A stretch of DNA of 64,000 nucleotides from Clitoria ternatea (GCA_037962975.1 CM075673.1:15112001-15176000); one strand, 5' to 3'. Numbered from the stretch's first letter, positions 21,507 to 34,404 are shown. Numbers and translations: made by a program. The notes: a model not told the origin generated them from the sequence alone.

Positions 21507-21549
21507 TATGACAACCAAACTTCTGCAAAAATGGGAATAACTCTAACGT

Positions 21550-21568
21550 GTCCCACTAGGCGTGCCAA
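21550..21568 (-). other. Primer binding site of E2
   Basis: The minus strand reads TTGGCACGCCTAGTGGGAC directly after the LTR. It has one substitution relative to the identical E1 and E3 sites. Confidence 0.75.
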
Positions 21569-22356
21569 TGAACTAGTCTGAACCGGGGTCAAGGGTCCGG
21601 TGTGGGACCAGCCACAAGAGTGCAGGTGTCTTAGGGTTTGCACACCGGAGCAATGAGTATCCGATGTGGAAATCCGGCCTCTCAGTGGGAGAAACCGGTC
21701 TTGTTGTCCTGGAGATCCTTCACACCAGCGTTTCGCGTTGAAGGGGGGCGAAAGGTGGTGCCACCTGCGAAGATTCTCCGACGCTCAAGTTAGAAGAGTG
21801 TAAGAACTCAGTGAATGCTCAAGCGATACAATAGTAAAAAGTGAGTTAGGACAACGTAACCTTGCATGTGTTTTAGATCAGGCTATTTATAGTTGAACGT
21901 AGAAAATGAATCGTTGGATGCAAGTGGGCCCTTGGGCTCTGATAGCGTGTGAAGTGTGTCAATCAAAGTGGCTCAGCACTCAGAATGTGTCAGGAGGGTA
22001 GGTCAATTATCAGAGTACGATCCTATGGGAAGGATGGAGGATAATCACCTTTCCGCATAATCTGCTGACACATGTACTTGCTCTCTGAGGCCATTGATAT
22101 GACATATTCTGCTACATGGAGTATCTTCGCTGATAAGTTATTAGGAATTCTTATCTTGCTGTGACTGAGAGACTAACGGCTATATAGACGTTCAGGGATA
22201 ACGAGTGAAGTATCCGTGGTAAAGAGAGCGAATAGAACGTCTGATTGGATAAGAGCGGATATCCGGTGTGGTGCTGCCCGAACTGTGACACCGGTTTCCT
22301 CCTCATGAAGTCATTCTGACGTTATAACTTTAGAGACCGGTGTCCAGACCGGATCA
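21569..22356 (-). mobile_element. 5' LTR of E2 (788 bp)
   Basis: On the minus strand it starts TGATCCGGTCTGGACACCGG and ends in CA beside the PBS. A TATA box CTATAAATAG lies at 21892-21883 (minus strand), about 100 bp upstream of the conserved box ACTTGAGCGTCGGAGAATC (21790-21772), which places that box in R or U5. Two direct CCGGT-rich segments occur near the ends. Confidence 0.85.
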
Positions 22357-22694
22357 AAAATTATTTGTAATAATTATGTGAGATAATTATTTTCTAAAAA
22401 AAATATTTTTAATTAAATGGTTAAAATAGAGAGTGACAAAATCATTTTTTACACTATCTTATACTACACTTGTCCTTAATATATATATATATATAATTTA
22501 TTTTAAAATATAATTAAATCTAACTAACACTTTTTATTAAATGCATAAATATTCCTAGGATACCCTTATTCAATACATACTTTAATTTTTAATTGGATAA
22601 ACCAAACCCTATTAAAAAAGTTTCAATGAAAGACTTTATGGTAAAAATATATGTATTTTTAGATGAAATTAATGATATTAAATGAGGTTAATTA

Positions 22695-22836
22695 GGGTCC
22701 GTTTGGTTTCAGTGGGGAAATAGAAAAATTTAAGGGTTGTCCTTCACGCCATTCGAGATAGTCAAAACTCCATTTGACCGTAGGATCTATTTTTTAGGTT
22801 AGCTTGACCAACCAAGTTAAGTATCCAAACGGGTTC
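22695..22836. mobile_element. Tourist-like MITE (142 bp)
   Basis: Terminal inverted repeats GGGTCCGTTTGG and CCAAACGGGTTC, flanked on both sides by TTAATTA (22688-22694 and 22837-22843). This is compatible with a PIF/Harbinger-type TTA target duplication. No coding capacity. Confidence 0.6.
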
Positions 22837-22843
22837 TTAATTA

Positions 22844-23395
22844 TTTTTCTTAAAGAGTGTGAGGTGGTTATTTTTTGCTTATGCTCAATGACAAAGTGGT
22901 AATGAATAAGGGGTATGAAAGGAAATTCATATTAATTTACCTTGAAGTGTATAATTGTCTCTTATTAATTACCCGCATTCCAAAATATAAGTAACAAATA
23001 ACTATTTCGCAGTCTTTTAGAAAATAACTAACCTCATTTAAAATCATTGATTTCATAGAAAAGTGTGTTTTTTTATCGTAACGTCTTTAATTAGAACTTG
23101 TTAAGGGGCTTGGTATCTCTACATTAAAAATGAAAGAGTGTACAACCCTGTTATTGAATATAAGAAAATAATAATTATCTTACACCCTTTAAGAAAATTA
23201 GTTAGCATCATTCAATGTCATTTGATTCATCAAAAAATGCATGTGTTACTATTATACTATCATTTATTGGAACTTGTTAAGTTGGATCTAGTCTTTCTCC
23301 ATTAAAAATTAAAACTTGTATTAATTAATAACGATTTAAAAATATTTGTGCATTTGATGAACTTGAAATAGATATATTTGTTTATATTCTAGGAC

Positions 23396-23437
<42 letters not shown>

Positions 23438-24029
23438 TTATATGAATCTATTGTTATTATTGAATAAGAATTAGTTAGATGTAAGACGAAAGTAATATTC
23501 AAATAAGAAATAGATCTAATTCATCTCCTCCTATATTTAAGGCACATAGAGATTAGTAAAATCTATGATGAAATTTGTGCCTTATAATTGAATTTTAGTT
23601 TTATATCCACACCTTGTGTGCAAAAGTTGTTCCAAAATGGAAAGAGTTTTAAAGAGACTGGATGCAGATGAAGTATGGCATCCTAATTGAAAAAGTGTAT
23701 AAGAAGTCAATGCATTATAATAATTATTGATGTATGTAAAAGTCAGAAGAATTGTTGGAGCTCTTTAATTTCATTAAACTCCTTCCAACAGCGGCAACAT
23801 TGGGACACTTGCCATCCCTCCCTTGTGTCTTAAATTTCATATCCATCTGCACGTGCTTGGGTTGAAATGACATACCCTTTCAAGGCCATTCATACAGCAA
23901 AAAATGCAATTGCAATTGGCTTAGAGATGATAAATCGACTCTTAATAAAGTTGTTTAGGTTGTCAAGTTTATATGTCCTTAAGATTTATGGTTCAATCGG
24001 TAAAAGAGTTTTAAGGAATTAATTTAGGG
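22844..24029. other. AT-rich intergenic DNA
   Basis: No gene seen. It holds a (TA)n microsatellite at 23398-23434 and several short AT-rich stretches with repeated phrases such as CATTAAAAAT.AAA (near 23120 and 23300), possibly old MITE debris. Confidence 0.4.
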
Positions 24030-24260
24030 TTCAGTCTTAAAAGTTTTTTTGACGCTCAAGTTAGTAAAGATGGAGTTATTGTTAGTGTACGAGTGTGAAA
24101 ATAAAAAAAATGTATTTTTCATATTTATAAGTGACGTGCTGTATAAAATAATGATTATCTTATATTTACTTTGATGACTTATCAAATACCTTCTAAAGGG
24201 CACTAGATCCTTCCCATGATTGTGAGTATAACTATCAAAACAAACTCTTGGTCCGGCCCA
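24030..24260 (-). mobile_element. Decayed Tat-type LTR fragment
   Basis: The plus strand contains TTTGACGCTCAAGTTAGTAA (about 24049) followed 85 bp later by ATATTTATAAG. E2's LTR has CCGACGCTCAAGTTAGAAG followed about 90 bp later by CTATTTATAG. The shared box plus TATA spacing suggests a solo LTR remnant; its ends cannot be drawn. Confidence 0.4.
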
Positions 24261-25437
24261 TATCGGGCTCAAGCTTTTTCAGGCCGGGTAAAAAAATTTG
24301 CTTTGAATTTGGGCTAATTTTTAAAGTTTGAGTCTGGTCCACATCGGTCTGATGGGCTTGATGGACTACCTACTTAGGCGGATATTTTTGGGCTTATATA
24401 GGATTTTAACAAGCCCGCAATATTTGTTTTTTGATCAAAAATTACAAAAAAAAATATTAAAAATATACCAAACTTTTTATATATTGTAAATCAATTACAA
24501 AATCTAATTTAAATAAAAAAATAAAAAAAATACTTTTTTGTGGTAGTAATATTTTTTTCTAAAAAAAATCCACTTTCAATTCGAGTTTCTTTTTTAAATC
24601 CGAATCCATTTATTTTACGAGTTAGATCAACTCATTTTAATGACTCTAATTATAAGGAATGATGATATTTGAGATCCATATATTATAAGTAGACATGAAC
24701 AAAAATCATCGATTTTACTTTCTTGACATCAATTCTGCCAGCTGTGAACCGTAGAAAAGCAATACCACAATGTGATATGACACAAACGTTACACAATATT
24801 AAATCATGTTTGTCAAAAATACAGGTGATCACACTTTTTTATCCTTTAACAGAATAATAATGTCACTGCTATTTATAGCCCACTTGAACAACCTTCGGAT
24901 ATATGTGGGTTAATGTTGATAATTCACATGCATTATCGCAAATTTCAAGCTCAAGAAAAAACATTATAAAATATTGAATCCTGTTAATTATTATTGTAAG
25001 AGTGTTGTTTAGAAATAAAAAACAACGTTTTGTAAAATTTGTCTTAATTTATGAAAAGAACGTATTAACATTAAACTTAAATAAAAAGTTTTCATTTACG
25101 TAAAAAATCGTTTCTAATTTTAAAATTTAATTAATATCGGGCTTTGAATAATAGAACGTGAAGTCATGTGTTAGAAAAATGAAGCCAGGATATATATACA
25201 TATAGCGGGTGATCCTCTAAGAAAAGTTGTCAGCTAAAGTGTGAATCATTGACTATAAAGTGGGCATCCTGTGAATCAATGAAGCCACGATATTTATTAT
25301 TTAAGGGTTTTGAAATTTTTGACATCAAAATTACACTTAGGTTGGAATAGGTCAAGTTGTCTATCAAGGGTGTATGACCTATTAATTCATCTAAAGTTTA
25401 TGTAGGGTGGATTTGTCATCACACATAGATTTTTCAT
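24261..25437. other. AT-rich intergenic DNA
   Basis: No ORF supported. GC-richer phrases (CCGGCCCATATCGGGC, AAGCCCGCAA) at 24250-24420 look like repeat-derived sequence, but I cannot classify them. Confidence 0.3.
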
Positions 25438-25893
25438 GGTTTTAAAAACTGGATCGACCGGCTGGTTCAGGAACTGGTCAAGGTACCAGTTCGGACTAGG
25501 AAACAAATCGGGCATTTCAGAACGGGTCATGAACTGGTCAAAACTGGTTGAACCAGTCAAAGTTTTAAAATTGTTTTTTTGTTTTTTTCTATTTTTTTTA
25601 AAAATCTATTAAAAATATTTTTAAATAAATAAAAAACATGTAATTTTTTACATATTTACATATTATTTACATATTATTTTTATTTACATATTATTTTTAT
25701 TTATTATAATTTTTTAATCCTATAAAACATGTAATATGATTCTTAATTAACTTAATTTTTATATAATTTATTGTTAATATATCAAAAATATATTATATTA
25801 TATTAAAAATATATTTTTTATTATGACCAGTTCGACCACGGTTCAACCAATGAACCTTAAACCAATACCTTCACCGATCCGGTTTTTAAAACC
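25438..25893. mobile_element. Candidate MITE with GGTTTTAAAAACTGGATCG ends
   Basis: The left end GGTTTTAAAAACTGGATCG pairs with the right end CGATCCGGTTTTTAAAACC as an imperfect terminal inverted repeat. Subterminal GAACCAGTC/GACTGGTTC-type motifs also occur in both orientations, and the middle is AT-rich. The superfamily is unclear. Related phrases (CTGGTTTTTAAAA) occur at the end of intron 3 in gene A. Confidence 0.5.
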
Positions 25894-25992
25894 TTGGATT
25901 TTTTTATAAGTCTATTTAATTAAAATATGTTAGATTTTAAGTGTTTAACAAAGTCTATAAAATCTATCAGACCCGTCTGTATAATAGGTATG

Positions 25993-26024
<32 letters not shown>

Positions 26025-28992
26025 TTTAAATACTAAGTTGATAATGATATTATAACATATGTTAAATACTAAAATAAAAAACTTTATTCCTATAAAGGGC
26101 TAAAGACTAACCCTAGTTTTGTTTAAAACTTTTCCACATACAAATAGTATTATAAATGTATAATAGGAAGTGATGTTATACGGATATACTTGAGTCAGCT
26201 ATCACTATATAGTTGGCCAAAAAATAATGTATTCAAAAAAATAATGCATACTAATTTATTAAAAAAATTAAAGTTTCTCTTTTGATTATTCGAAAAAGAA
26301 AAAAAGATAATGTGTAATGATCTAGGATGTTTTCAATTATTAAATAATGTATTTTACATTTTACAGGTAGACCTAAATGGGCTTTTTGGCCTCTTGAGGC
26401 AAATAGGTTATTAGCCGAGTTAAAAAGCTCTTTGCATATTTATAAACCTTTTTAATCAAAAGACCTTAAAAAGGTTTGACAAAGCAGACCTATCAATAAA
26501 ACATGCTAAGCCAAGCCTACAAAAATAGGCTCATGGCAGTTAAATAAGTCATTACCAATTGATTTTTAAAAAAATTTAAGATTTTAAAATCTTAAATTAA
26601 TACTTGACATTACCAAAAACTATTCACTTTAGCTTTGTTATATTATATTTTTAAAATGATTAAATTGAATGTTGTGTAATTAATTTAGCCTAAATTAATA
26701 TTTTAAAATTTTAGAGACTAAAAATACACGACTTATATAATCTATGGGATTAAATTTAAATTTACATTTTACTAAAAAAATCAAAGTGACATTTTGTTTG
26801 GTTTAATTGCTTAAAAATGATTAGAAAAAACGAGAAAGGTGGCGGATGAGGTGGTGTGTTCAAATAGTTTGACTTAGCCGCCAAAAACATCAAAAAAAAT
26901 ACAAAGATTTAGAAAGGAGATGTATACAAGATTAAAACCACAAAAAAAAAATCTATTTCAAAGAGAAAAAAATAACATAACAAAGATCTATATGGATTAT
27001 TCTATTCAACAATGAAACTAAAAGAAAAACAAAAAATAATATAAAAAAAGATTGAATTGGAACCCTCCACGAAGGGAATAATCTTCGAGAAACTTCTTGA
27101 TGCCTTATTAGAACTCAGAAGCTGGAACGAAAGATTTGGAAGGGGATGTGGAAGATCTAGAAGACAAGCAAATGTGGATTGATGTGGAGTTGGAGAGTCA
27201 CGATAGGGTTCTACATGTTATGTACGTTAGGTGTCGGGGCACCACTTGATGTTAGGGTAGGGTTGTGGCGGTTGTGAAAAGGGTGTTGAAGATCTAGAAG
27301 TCGATGAACGGTGTTTTGCATTCAAATCAGTATACCATTTCATTCACCAACTATATCATTATGGATTCAAGGAGAGGAAATGAGGTTTTGATTTTGTATC
27401 ATGGGCAAAATAAGGGCTAAGTTGAAACCTTATCATAGAATACGAGAGCAAGAAATAGAGGTAGAAAGTGTTAAATGTGTGAGAGGGAGACTCAATTTAG
27501 GTTTGGTTTAGTGTTGTTGGGGCAATGCTAGATATAGGTTTAGGTATGTTCCTTTTTTAGTTTTTTAGGAGTAACTTTTGCTGACCATGTGTATCTATTG
27601 CAAACCAGATTAGGTTTTGATAGTTCATCTAGTTTTTGATTACTTATAATTACTATATCATTTTTGAGATTTCATCTGAATATATATAACCATTAAAATC
27701 AAATCCTCTAAATTGACATAGAATTAATCTTAACATGCATTCCTGGTTCGGCAAATTAAGACAATTTTTCAATTTTGATAAGTCATTGTTATAAGTGATG
27801 ATCCTTTAAAGATATTTTCTTGTCGTGTTGCCATTCACCTATCTCTTTTGATTGACGAGGTTGAAGTTGTTTTTAGATGTGAACAATTGGCTTTTTCTAT
27901 GTTTGTTGCTTTCTTTTCAATTGCATCAAAACCACATTTTCCATTGTTTGGTTTAAGAAGAAGTAGGAAAAAAGTTTATTGAAATGACATATTTATCCTT
28001 ATTGTAAGGTTATGAGTTGTTGCATGTGAGTGCATTTGTTTGTGCAAATAAGCTAGGTTCATGGTTGACATGCAATAAAAGTTTGAATATGCATGTAATT
28101 GTGTTTCGATTTTTTTAGTTTAGAAGGAAGTTTTGAGATCATGAAGTATGGTTTTATAACTTTTATTTTTTAACAAGTTGGATTTTTTTCTAAAAAAAAT
28201 ATGAACCTTTTTTATGCCTAAAATATAAGGAGTACAAGAGATCCTAAAAAATAAATAAGTATCTTTTATTGTTAAATAAAATAATTCTTGTTAAAAAAGA
28301 GTTTCATAATTTAAATGATTTTAATATTAATTGAAATTTGAAATATTTAAAATCATACATGACTAGAACATCCAAATTCTAACGATAATGATGATTTCAT
28401 TATAAAATCACTAAAAATATGACAATAATTATAGTAGGCTGCAATGATATACACGTAGCAAGCAACAACAATAACATACATTACAATATTGGATTCCTAA
28501 GTGCAATTTTGATATATAAATAACATTAACTCATATCACCTAAAGGAAAATAAAACATAAGCACACAAATGAGTAAATAATCATGAAAAGCACCTCATTG
28601 AGCATTTTTAAAAGCAAAATAATTAATAATATTATCAACATCAAAATTTTTTAACATATCTTTCTTAATGTATAAGATAACCAATTTATTAATTTTTCTT
28701 ACAACATTGATAATCTCCTCATGTATGTTTTCAATAACTTTAATTTTGAAAAGCTTTTTTTAGTTGATGTTATAATGACAAGCATAGTTAATAAGATTAA
28801 ATAAATAATGTTAATATGTGTATAATAATCTGTAACTTTGAAAAACTCAAGAACCTCAAGTGTTAACAATGTCACATCTTACAATCAGATGTTTGAACAC
28901 TTTTAACCTACAAAAAAATCATCTAAGTAACATATGATACATTATCATAAATAAAGTAAATCGTAAGTTTAATACAACATTCTCTTAACTCT
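25894..28992. other. AT-rich intergenic DNA, no gene recognised
   Basis: A (TA)n tract at about 25988-26019. From 26360 to 26540 there are repeat-like phrases (AGGCCT/TTTTTAA/AGGTTTG). From 27050 to 27500 base composition is more balanced (GAAGATCTAG twice) but I see no long frame or homology. Confidence 0.3.
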
Positions 28993-29452
28993 AATAGTTA
29001 GTTTGGATGCTCAAAGGAAATAAGAAGGAAAGAAATTGAAATGAAAGAAATATAAAAAAATAAGAAAGAAAAATATGTTATTTGGATGAAGAGAAATATA
29101 AAAGAAAGTAGTGGAATTTTTTTATTATTGTTTGAATAGATAGAAAGAAAGTAGATGGAAATAAAATAATTGTTTGATAAATAAATTAAATTTTATGTGT
29201 AAAAATTTAAATTTCAATAAATATTTTTTAATTTTTTTAATTTTTAATAATATTTGTAAAGTTATTAATACTTATTAAACAAAAATCCCATTCAGTTTCC
29301 TTTCATTTCCTTCCATATGAGAAAAGCATTAATTGCCATCGAACTTCATGTATTTTCTTTTTCCTTTCTTTTTTTCTTTCCAAACAAATAAATGAAAACT
29401 TTCTTTTCCCTCTCAATTTTCCTTCCTCTTTTTTCCTTAATCCAAACAAACC
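28993..29452. mobile_element. Candidate foldback/MITE with purine-pyrimidine arms
   Basis: The left end AGTTTGGATGCTCAAAGGAA with a GAAA-rich arm is mirrored by a TTTC-rich arm ending TCCTTAATCCAAACAAACC. The whole roughly 460 bp can fold as an imperfect hairpin. No coding capacity. Confidence 0.45.
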
Positions 29453-29829
29453 AAAGTCATCCAACGAATTCATTTTTTTGAATCAAATAAGAATCCAAAA
29501 ATGGTTTTAAATATCTTGAGTCTTAAACCTATTCTCTAATGGAACAATTATCATATCCATAACGCACAAAAGTAATTAATTCTAAAAAGACTTGTTAATT
29601 GGTTGAAGTTCTTCTTCCTAATCATTTTCATCAAACTATTTTTCGTATGAATATGACATTTGGTAGGAATTGTAAAGTAAACACTTGTTCTGTTCGATAT
29701 GGAGGTAAACTTCTGGTATGAGTACCAAGTTGTTGATGTATGCACTACGAACTATTAATGTATCAATTTTAACTTATCAATAAAATAAGTATTTTCAGTT
29801 TTAAGATTGTTTTAAAACTATTTATCTTG

Positions 29830-31100
29830 AAATAATAAGTCATATGAGAATTATTCTTAAAACGTCCTTAATTAAGTATTTACATGGGGACATGTAAATA
29901 TATTAAGACTAGTGTGTGAATATAATGATGATTTGATCTCACAAATCATGAATATATATGATATCAAGTTTTTATATGGGTACACATTAAATGTAATGTT
30001 GTACTGGAAAGACCCACCATGAGAACGTTGCATGGATCGTTACATGAGTGTCATAAACGGTTCTCAATGTGATAATGGTATATAGTCCTTCGACCTGAAA
30101 TTACTACGATTTCTACATAAGGAGTTTGTTGTTTTAATATAATCAAACGTCATCTATAATAAGATAACCATAAAGATTGTGATTAGACAATGAACAAATT
30201 ATGCAGAGGGATGTGAGTGATGTAGATGAGATTTGTCTCTCCTATGTGATAGGAGTGATATCTATGAGCCACTTGATGGAGTAAGACTAACGAAATGCAT
30301 GGCCATGCTAAGAAGAATAAATATTAGATATTTATTCTGTAAAGTCTACTCTGGTATCAAGTAAAATCAATTGGGCCATACAAGGATGACGATGACCATG
30401 CCTTGGACCCAATCAGATATCGTGACAAAAGGAATAAATATATAAAATAATTATCACTTATAGGTCATGTCATTGATAAATAATATTTAGACATAATGAT
30501 GTATTGCTAGATGCCGCTTTTATTTTATATTAATAATAAAATAATTTATTATTAATATAACCAGATATTTAACTATAGGGTCACACACATAGAGTAAGCT
30601 CGCCGGTGGTTAGTTTTATTTTAGTTGGATTAAAAATAAAACTATTTTGCCTAACATATTTAGAATGAGTCAGGAGCCCAATGTTTAATGAGAGCTCATC
30701 AGGTTAAGACCTAAGCCTATATATAGAGCATAAGATGCTCATAGGCTGCTGCTCAAAAACTATTAGGATTACTCTCTAAACTTCCGTACTAGCATTCAGA
30801 AATTTAGTTTCTGACGGGAGTACTTGTGCGGACTCATAAGGGCAAAGCTACAATTGTTTCGATTGAGGAACTCGTTTTGCGTCTACAAGAGGTAAACTCT
30901 AAAACGAAAATTTTAATTTTGTATAATGCCAGGAGACATCTATTTTTGCAATTCCTTTTTAGGAATCCTTTGTGTTTCCGCTGCCTGACCCTGAGGGATT
31001 CTAACATAAGTATATTTCAAATATCAGTTATCTTTCAACTATATATTGATTTTATATTTCATATATCAATTTTGTTCTTATGAAATAATCAGGCTCTTTT
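29830..31100 (+). mobile_element. Unclassified LTR-like non-coding unit
   Basis: Distinct, less AT-rich sequence with a TATATATAGAGCATAAG promoter-like site at about 30718. A transcribed-leader-like segment follows (ACTCTCTAAACTTCCGTACT), then CTACAAGAG|GTAAACTC, a donor-like site. No ORF. It could be an LTR or LARD fragment next to the decayed Tat element; boundaries are not resolved. Confidence 0.3.
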
Positions 31101-31189
31101 GTAATTACTTAAAATAGTTTGGGTAGATGACTTTACCTATGTTGTTTGGTGGATACCGACATTATGGATCGTTAGCATACTAGGTACAA

Positions 31190-31540
31190 ACTTGCGCCAC
31201 TCGTTGGGGATCCGTTAGCTATGCTCACATCAGGTAACTAGCTTTGCCTCTCATTAAGGCCAAGTTACTGATCATGCTTATCTTAAGTGATTAGGGTTTT
31301 CGCTCGTCGGGGTTCCACCAGCTACGCTTATACCTGACAATTGGCTTTGCCGCTCATTGGGGCTAAGTTGTACCACTAGTTGGGGTCCGATTAGTCGCAT
31401 TCATATTAGGAAATTAAGCTCACCATTCATTAGGGCTAAGTTGTGCCACTCATTGGGTCTTGTTAGTCATGCTCATATTGGGTAACTAGCCTCACCGCTT
31501 ATTGAGGCTATGTCATACCACTCATGGAGCTAGGCACACG
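31190..31540. repeat. Degenerate 70-90-bp tandem repeats of fourth Tat element
   Basis: About five copies of a unit containing (G/A)CCACTCGTTGGGG, TTAG.CATGCTCATAT and CATTGAGGCTAAGT. The array sits just beyond the pol end of the decayed element, as in E1 and E2, with yet another unit sequence. Confidence 0.65.
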
Positions 31541-31728
31541 TGGTAAACTTTTTACTCACTCCATTTTACAAGAAATGTTCACAAAAGACAAGTTATATGA
31601 GAAAGTTGTTTCATTAATTTGAATTTCATTGTGCTATACTAGAACATGTCTCATTAAAACATTCCTAGATAAAATCTAGTGGGAAAAATTCAAAGGTAAG
31701 AAAAAGAGTACATACTATATGATCCTGA

Positions 31729-33710
31729 CTAGCTATAATAGACTGTTAAATTGTGAACATTCCATTTGTTCTTGAAAGGAATTCCTTGTAAAGTTTCTAA
31801 CTTATATGCTCCTCCTAGACTGACATCAATTACCTTATAAGGGCTTTCCCAATTAGGGACGGGCTTCCCTTGATAAGAAAATTTTTTCCTCGCGCTAGCA
31901 CATCTCAAGACCAAATCCCGAACATTGAGGCATCGTAGTTTCACTTTTTTATTGTATCGAAATGTTGTTTTGGCCTTGATGGCCTGATCTCAGATAAAAC
32001 TTTCTTCGCGTAGTTCAACCAATTCGTTTAACTTATTTCTCAGATGGTCATGATTAGCAGCCTTGGAGAACTGTTGAACCCGACATGAAACTCTATGTAT
32101 TTACATCGGTATGACAGGTTCGACACGATGCGCTAGCTAAAATAAGAATTTACCAGTGGATGAATAAGGTGTGGCACAATATGCCTATAACACATGACAT
32201 AATTGATTGTTCCACTCACTCTTTACATCCCCAAGTGTTTTCTTGAGACCCTTAAGGATCTCTCTATTAGTCGCCATCTAGGGGTGTTCAACAAATGAAA
32301 ACACTTACTAAATTGGTAACCCTTCAAGCAAATCCATAAACTTACAATATGTGAACTGGGTGTTGTTGTCGGTCATAATTCTTCTAGGGACCTCAAACCT
32401 TGAGATGATGTTCTCTTAGACAAATTTTTTGGTTCAAGCTGATGGTGATATGAACTATGACTTCAATCTAAATCCATTTGGCGAAATAGTCCCTACCTAC
32501 AATCAAATATTTGATACTGCTTGGGGTTGTGGGAAAAGGTCCTAGGATGTCCAACCCTCATTGGTAGAAGGGTCGGGGCACCACCAATATTGATAACTAT
32601 TTTGTTGAGACATGGTGCAAATTAGTAAACCTTTAAAAGAAGTCACATTTTTTTGAATACTCCGTTGTGTTTATCTTTATCGTTAGCCACCAATACCCCA
32701 CTCTAAGAATTTTTCTCATGAGACTTCTGTTGTCGATGTGGTGTCCACATATACCCTCATGTACCTGAAACATGGTTGCTCTGGTCTTGGTCTTACATGG
32801 GACTAACAGACCTATTCGGAATAACATTTTGTCTAACATGGTGTAGTTAGATAAGTCCTTCTTCAACTTCTTCTTTCTCAAAAGATTAGTAGGTAGTTGG
32901 TCATTCATGATATATCGGGCGATTGGTGCAAGCCAAGAATCATCATCAGGAGCACGAGAACGAAGCACATTGATCTATAGCACGACCACTATGCAAGGTT
33001 TAACTAATGTGCTTTGTATCACCATCATTGTTGATCCCGCCTTTTTCTTTTTCGAAGGATCCTTGGGTACTTGACCATTCGTAATATGTTAGATGATTGG
33101 TGCAGGCCAAGAATCATCATCAAGAGCATAAGAACGAAGCGCATTGATCTAGAGCAAGGCCACTATGCAAGGTTCGACTTATGTGCTTTGTATCACTATC
33201 ATTGTTGATCCCACCTTCTTGTTACTTGCAAGCCTGGAGAGGATATCAGCTCTGGTGTTCTCCTCCCTTAGGACGCACTTGAAATAATTCTTGTCAAAAT
33301 TCCTCTCCACCTCATTTGCCTTAGCCAAGTATTGATGTAACAATGACTCTTTGGTTTGGTACTCTCCCAAATTTTGGGAAACGACAAGTTAAGAGTCACT
33401 ACATGACATCACTTCATTGGCTCCAATATCCATTTCTACTCACAAACCAATTAAGAAAACTTCATACTTTGCTTGACCATTGTATGTTTTAAAATCAAAT
33501 CCCAAGAATATTTTGATATGAACCCCATCACCACTCTAGACCACTATACCGGCACCACAACCCTTACTATTGAAAGATCTATCAACGAACACCATTCAAT
33601 ATGGGAGTTTATATTCCGAAATTTCCTCAATCTTTTCTACCACAAAATCTGCCAAGACTTAGGTCTTGATAACGATTCTAGGCTTTATGAAGAACTAAGT
33701 TAAGGAACCA
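31729..33710 (-). pseudogene. Decayed pol fragment of a fourth Tat element
   Basis: Pieces in several frames on the minus strand: aRNH remnants (about 33400-33700), RNase H tail NTRADILSRLAS (33179-33370), integrase zinc-binding region with CGHHIDNRSLMRKILR (32633-32968), a heavily mutated DDE core (32100-32600), and the integrase C-terminus with FSYQGKPVPNWESPYKV ending NLTVYYS (31729-31944). Gag, protease and RT are absent. Frameshifts and stops are many, so this copy is much older than E1-E3. A roughly 170-bp internal duplication is described separately. Confidence 0.8.
32925..33215. repeat. About 170-bp direct duplication inside the decayed pol
   Basis: The segment containing CCAAGAATCATCATCAGGAG through CATCATTGTTGATCCCGCC (about 32930-33045) recurs at about 33107-33215 with roughly 85-90% identity by eye. 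Confidence 0.75.
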
Positions 33711-33839
33711 ACATCAAATATGCTCATAAAGAAATGGTGGTCCACATTTGGAGTGCTAGGGCTCTAAACATCCACCACATGAACATATTATATTTGTACC
33801 TTTTTTCTTTTTACTATCACCATATATAATTTCTACTGA

Positions 33840-34060
33840 AGTACAAAGAAAGAAAGAAAGAAGAAAGGTGTTGTGCAATCTGAGTAACCCCCCACCCCCA
33901 CATAGTGAAAATCCGATGCTCCTAACTTGAATGTTAAAATATTTACATATTTAAAATAAGGGGAAATATAAAATATTTTGTTGATTTAAGAGATGCACCT
34001 ATGCACTTTTAAAAGTCAACATTCATCATACATAAAACTACGTCATATATATCTGTGATA
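33840..34060 (-). mobile_element. Probable LTR remnant of fourth Tat element
   Basis: The plus strand has AAAATCCGATGCTCCTAACTTGAATG near 33909, a degraded match to the conserved LTR box seen in E1-E3. It lies on the 5' side of the decayed pol. A (GAAA)n tract lies at 33844-33864. This suggests the whole gag-to-RT part was deleted. Confidence 0.35.
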
Positions 34061-34404
34061 CTACTGCTTTGTTTTGGTCGTTTATATTTTGCCTGACGAT
34101 AAAATTGAAAGTAAGGAATTATCGGTTCAATTTGTATGCATACTACAGTAAACATTGCATGAATAATTAATGAGGTCGTCATCTATCATAGTACCTGTTT
34201 GGCCAAAGCCCTCAAATCCATTGCACCTCACATCTTTCTCTTCCTTCCACCCAGCCTCCGTTTCCCTCCCTAAATGTCCGTGCTAACTCGATTCACATAA
34301 GATATCAAACAAGCACATCGACTCTGACTGTTATCCCATTTTATTCAGATTTTTAGTATGGACCATCATTTTTTCTGGTCAACAGTTTAAAGGATGAAAT
34401 TATC
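34061..34404. other. Intergenic DNA
   Basis: No gene seen between the transposon relic and the duplicated gene block. Confidence 0.4.

Larger units (their letters stand above)
14971..22356 (-). mobile_element. Tat-lineage retrotransposon E2 (internally deleted)
   Basis: Minus-strand order: 5' LTR 21569-22356, PBS 21550-21568, Gag-integrase fusion ORF 21506-19608, 3' untranslated zone with repeats, antisense aORF (15831-18524, plus strand), PPT 15148-15160, 3' LTR piece 14971-15147. About 3.5 kb that E1 has (protease to central integrase) is missing, so E2 cannot be autonomous. Near-identical LTR pieces suggest recent insertion. The outer flank at 22357-22361 is AAAAT. Confidence 0.85.
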
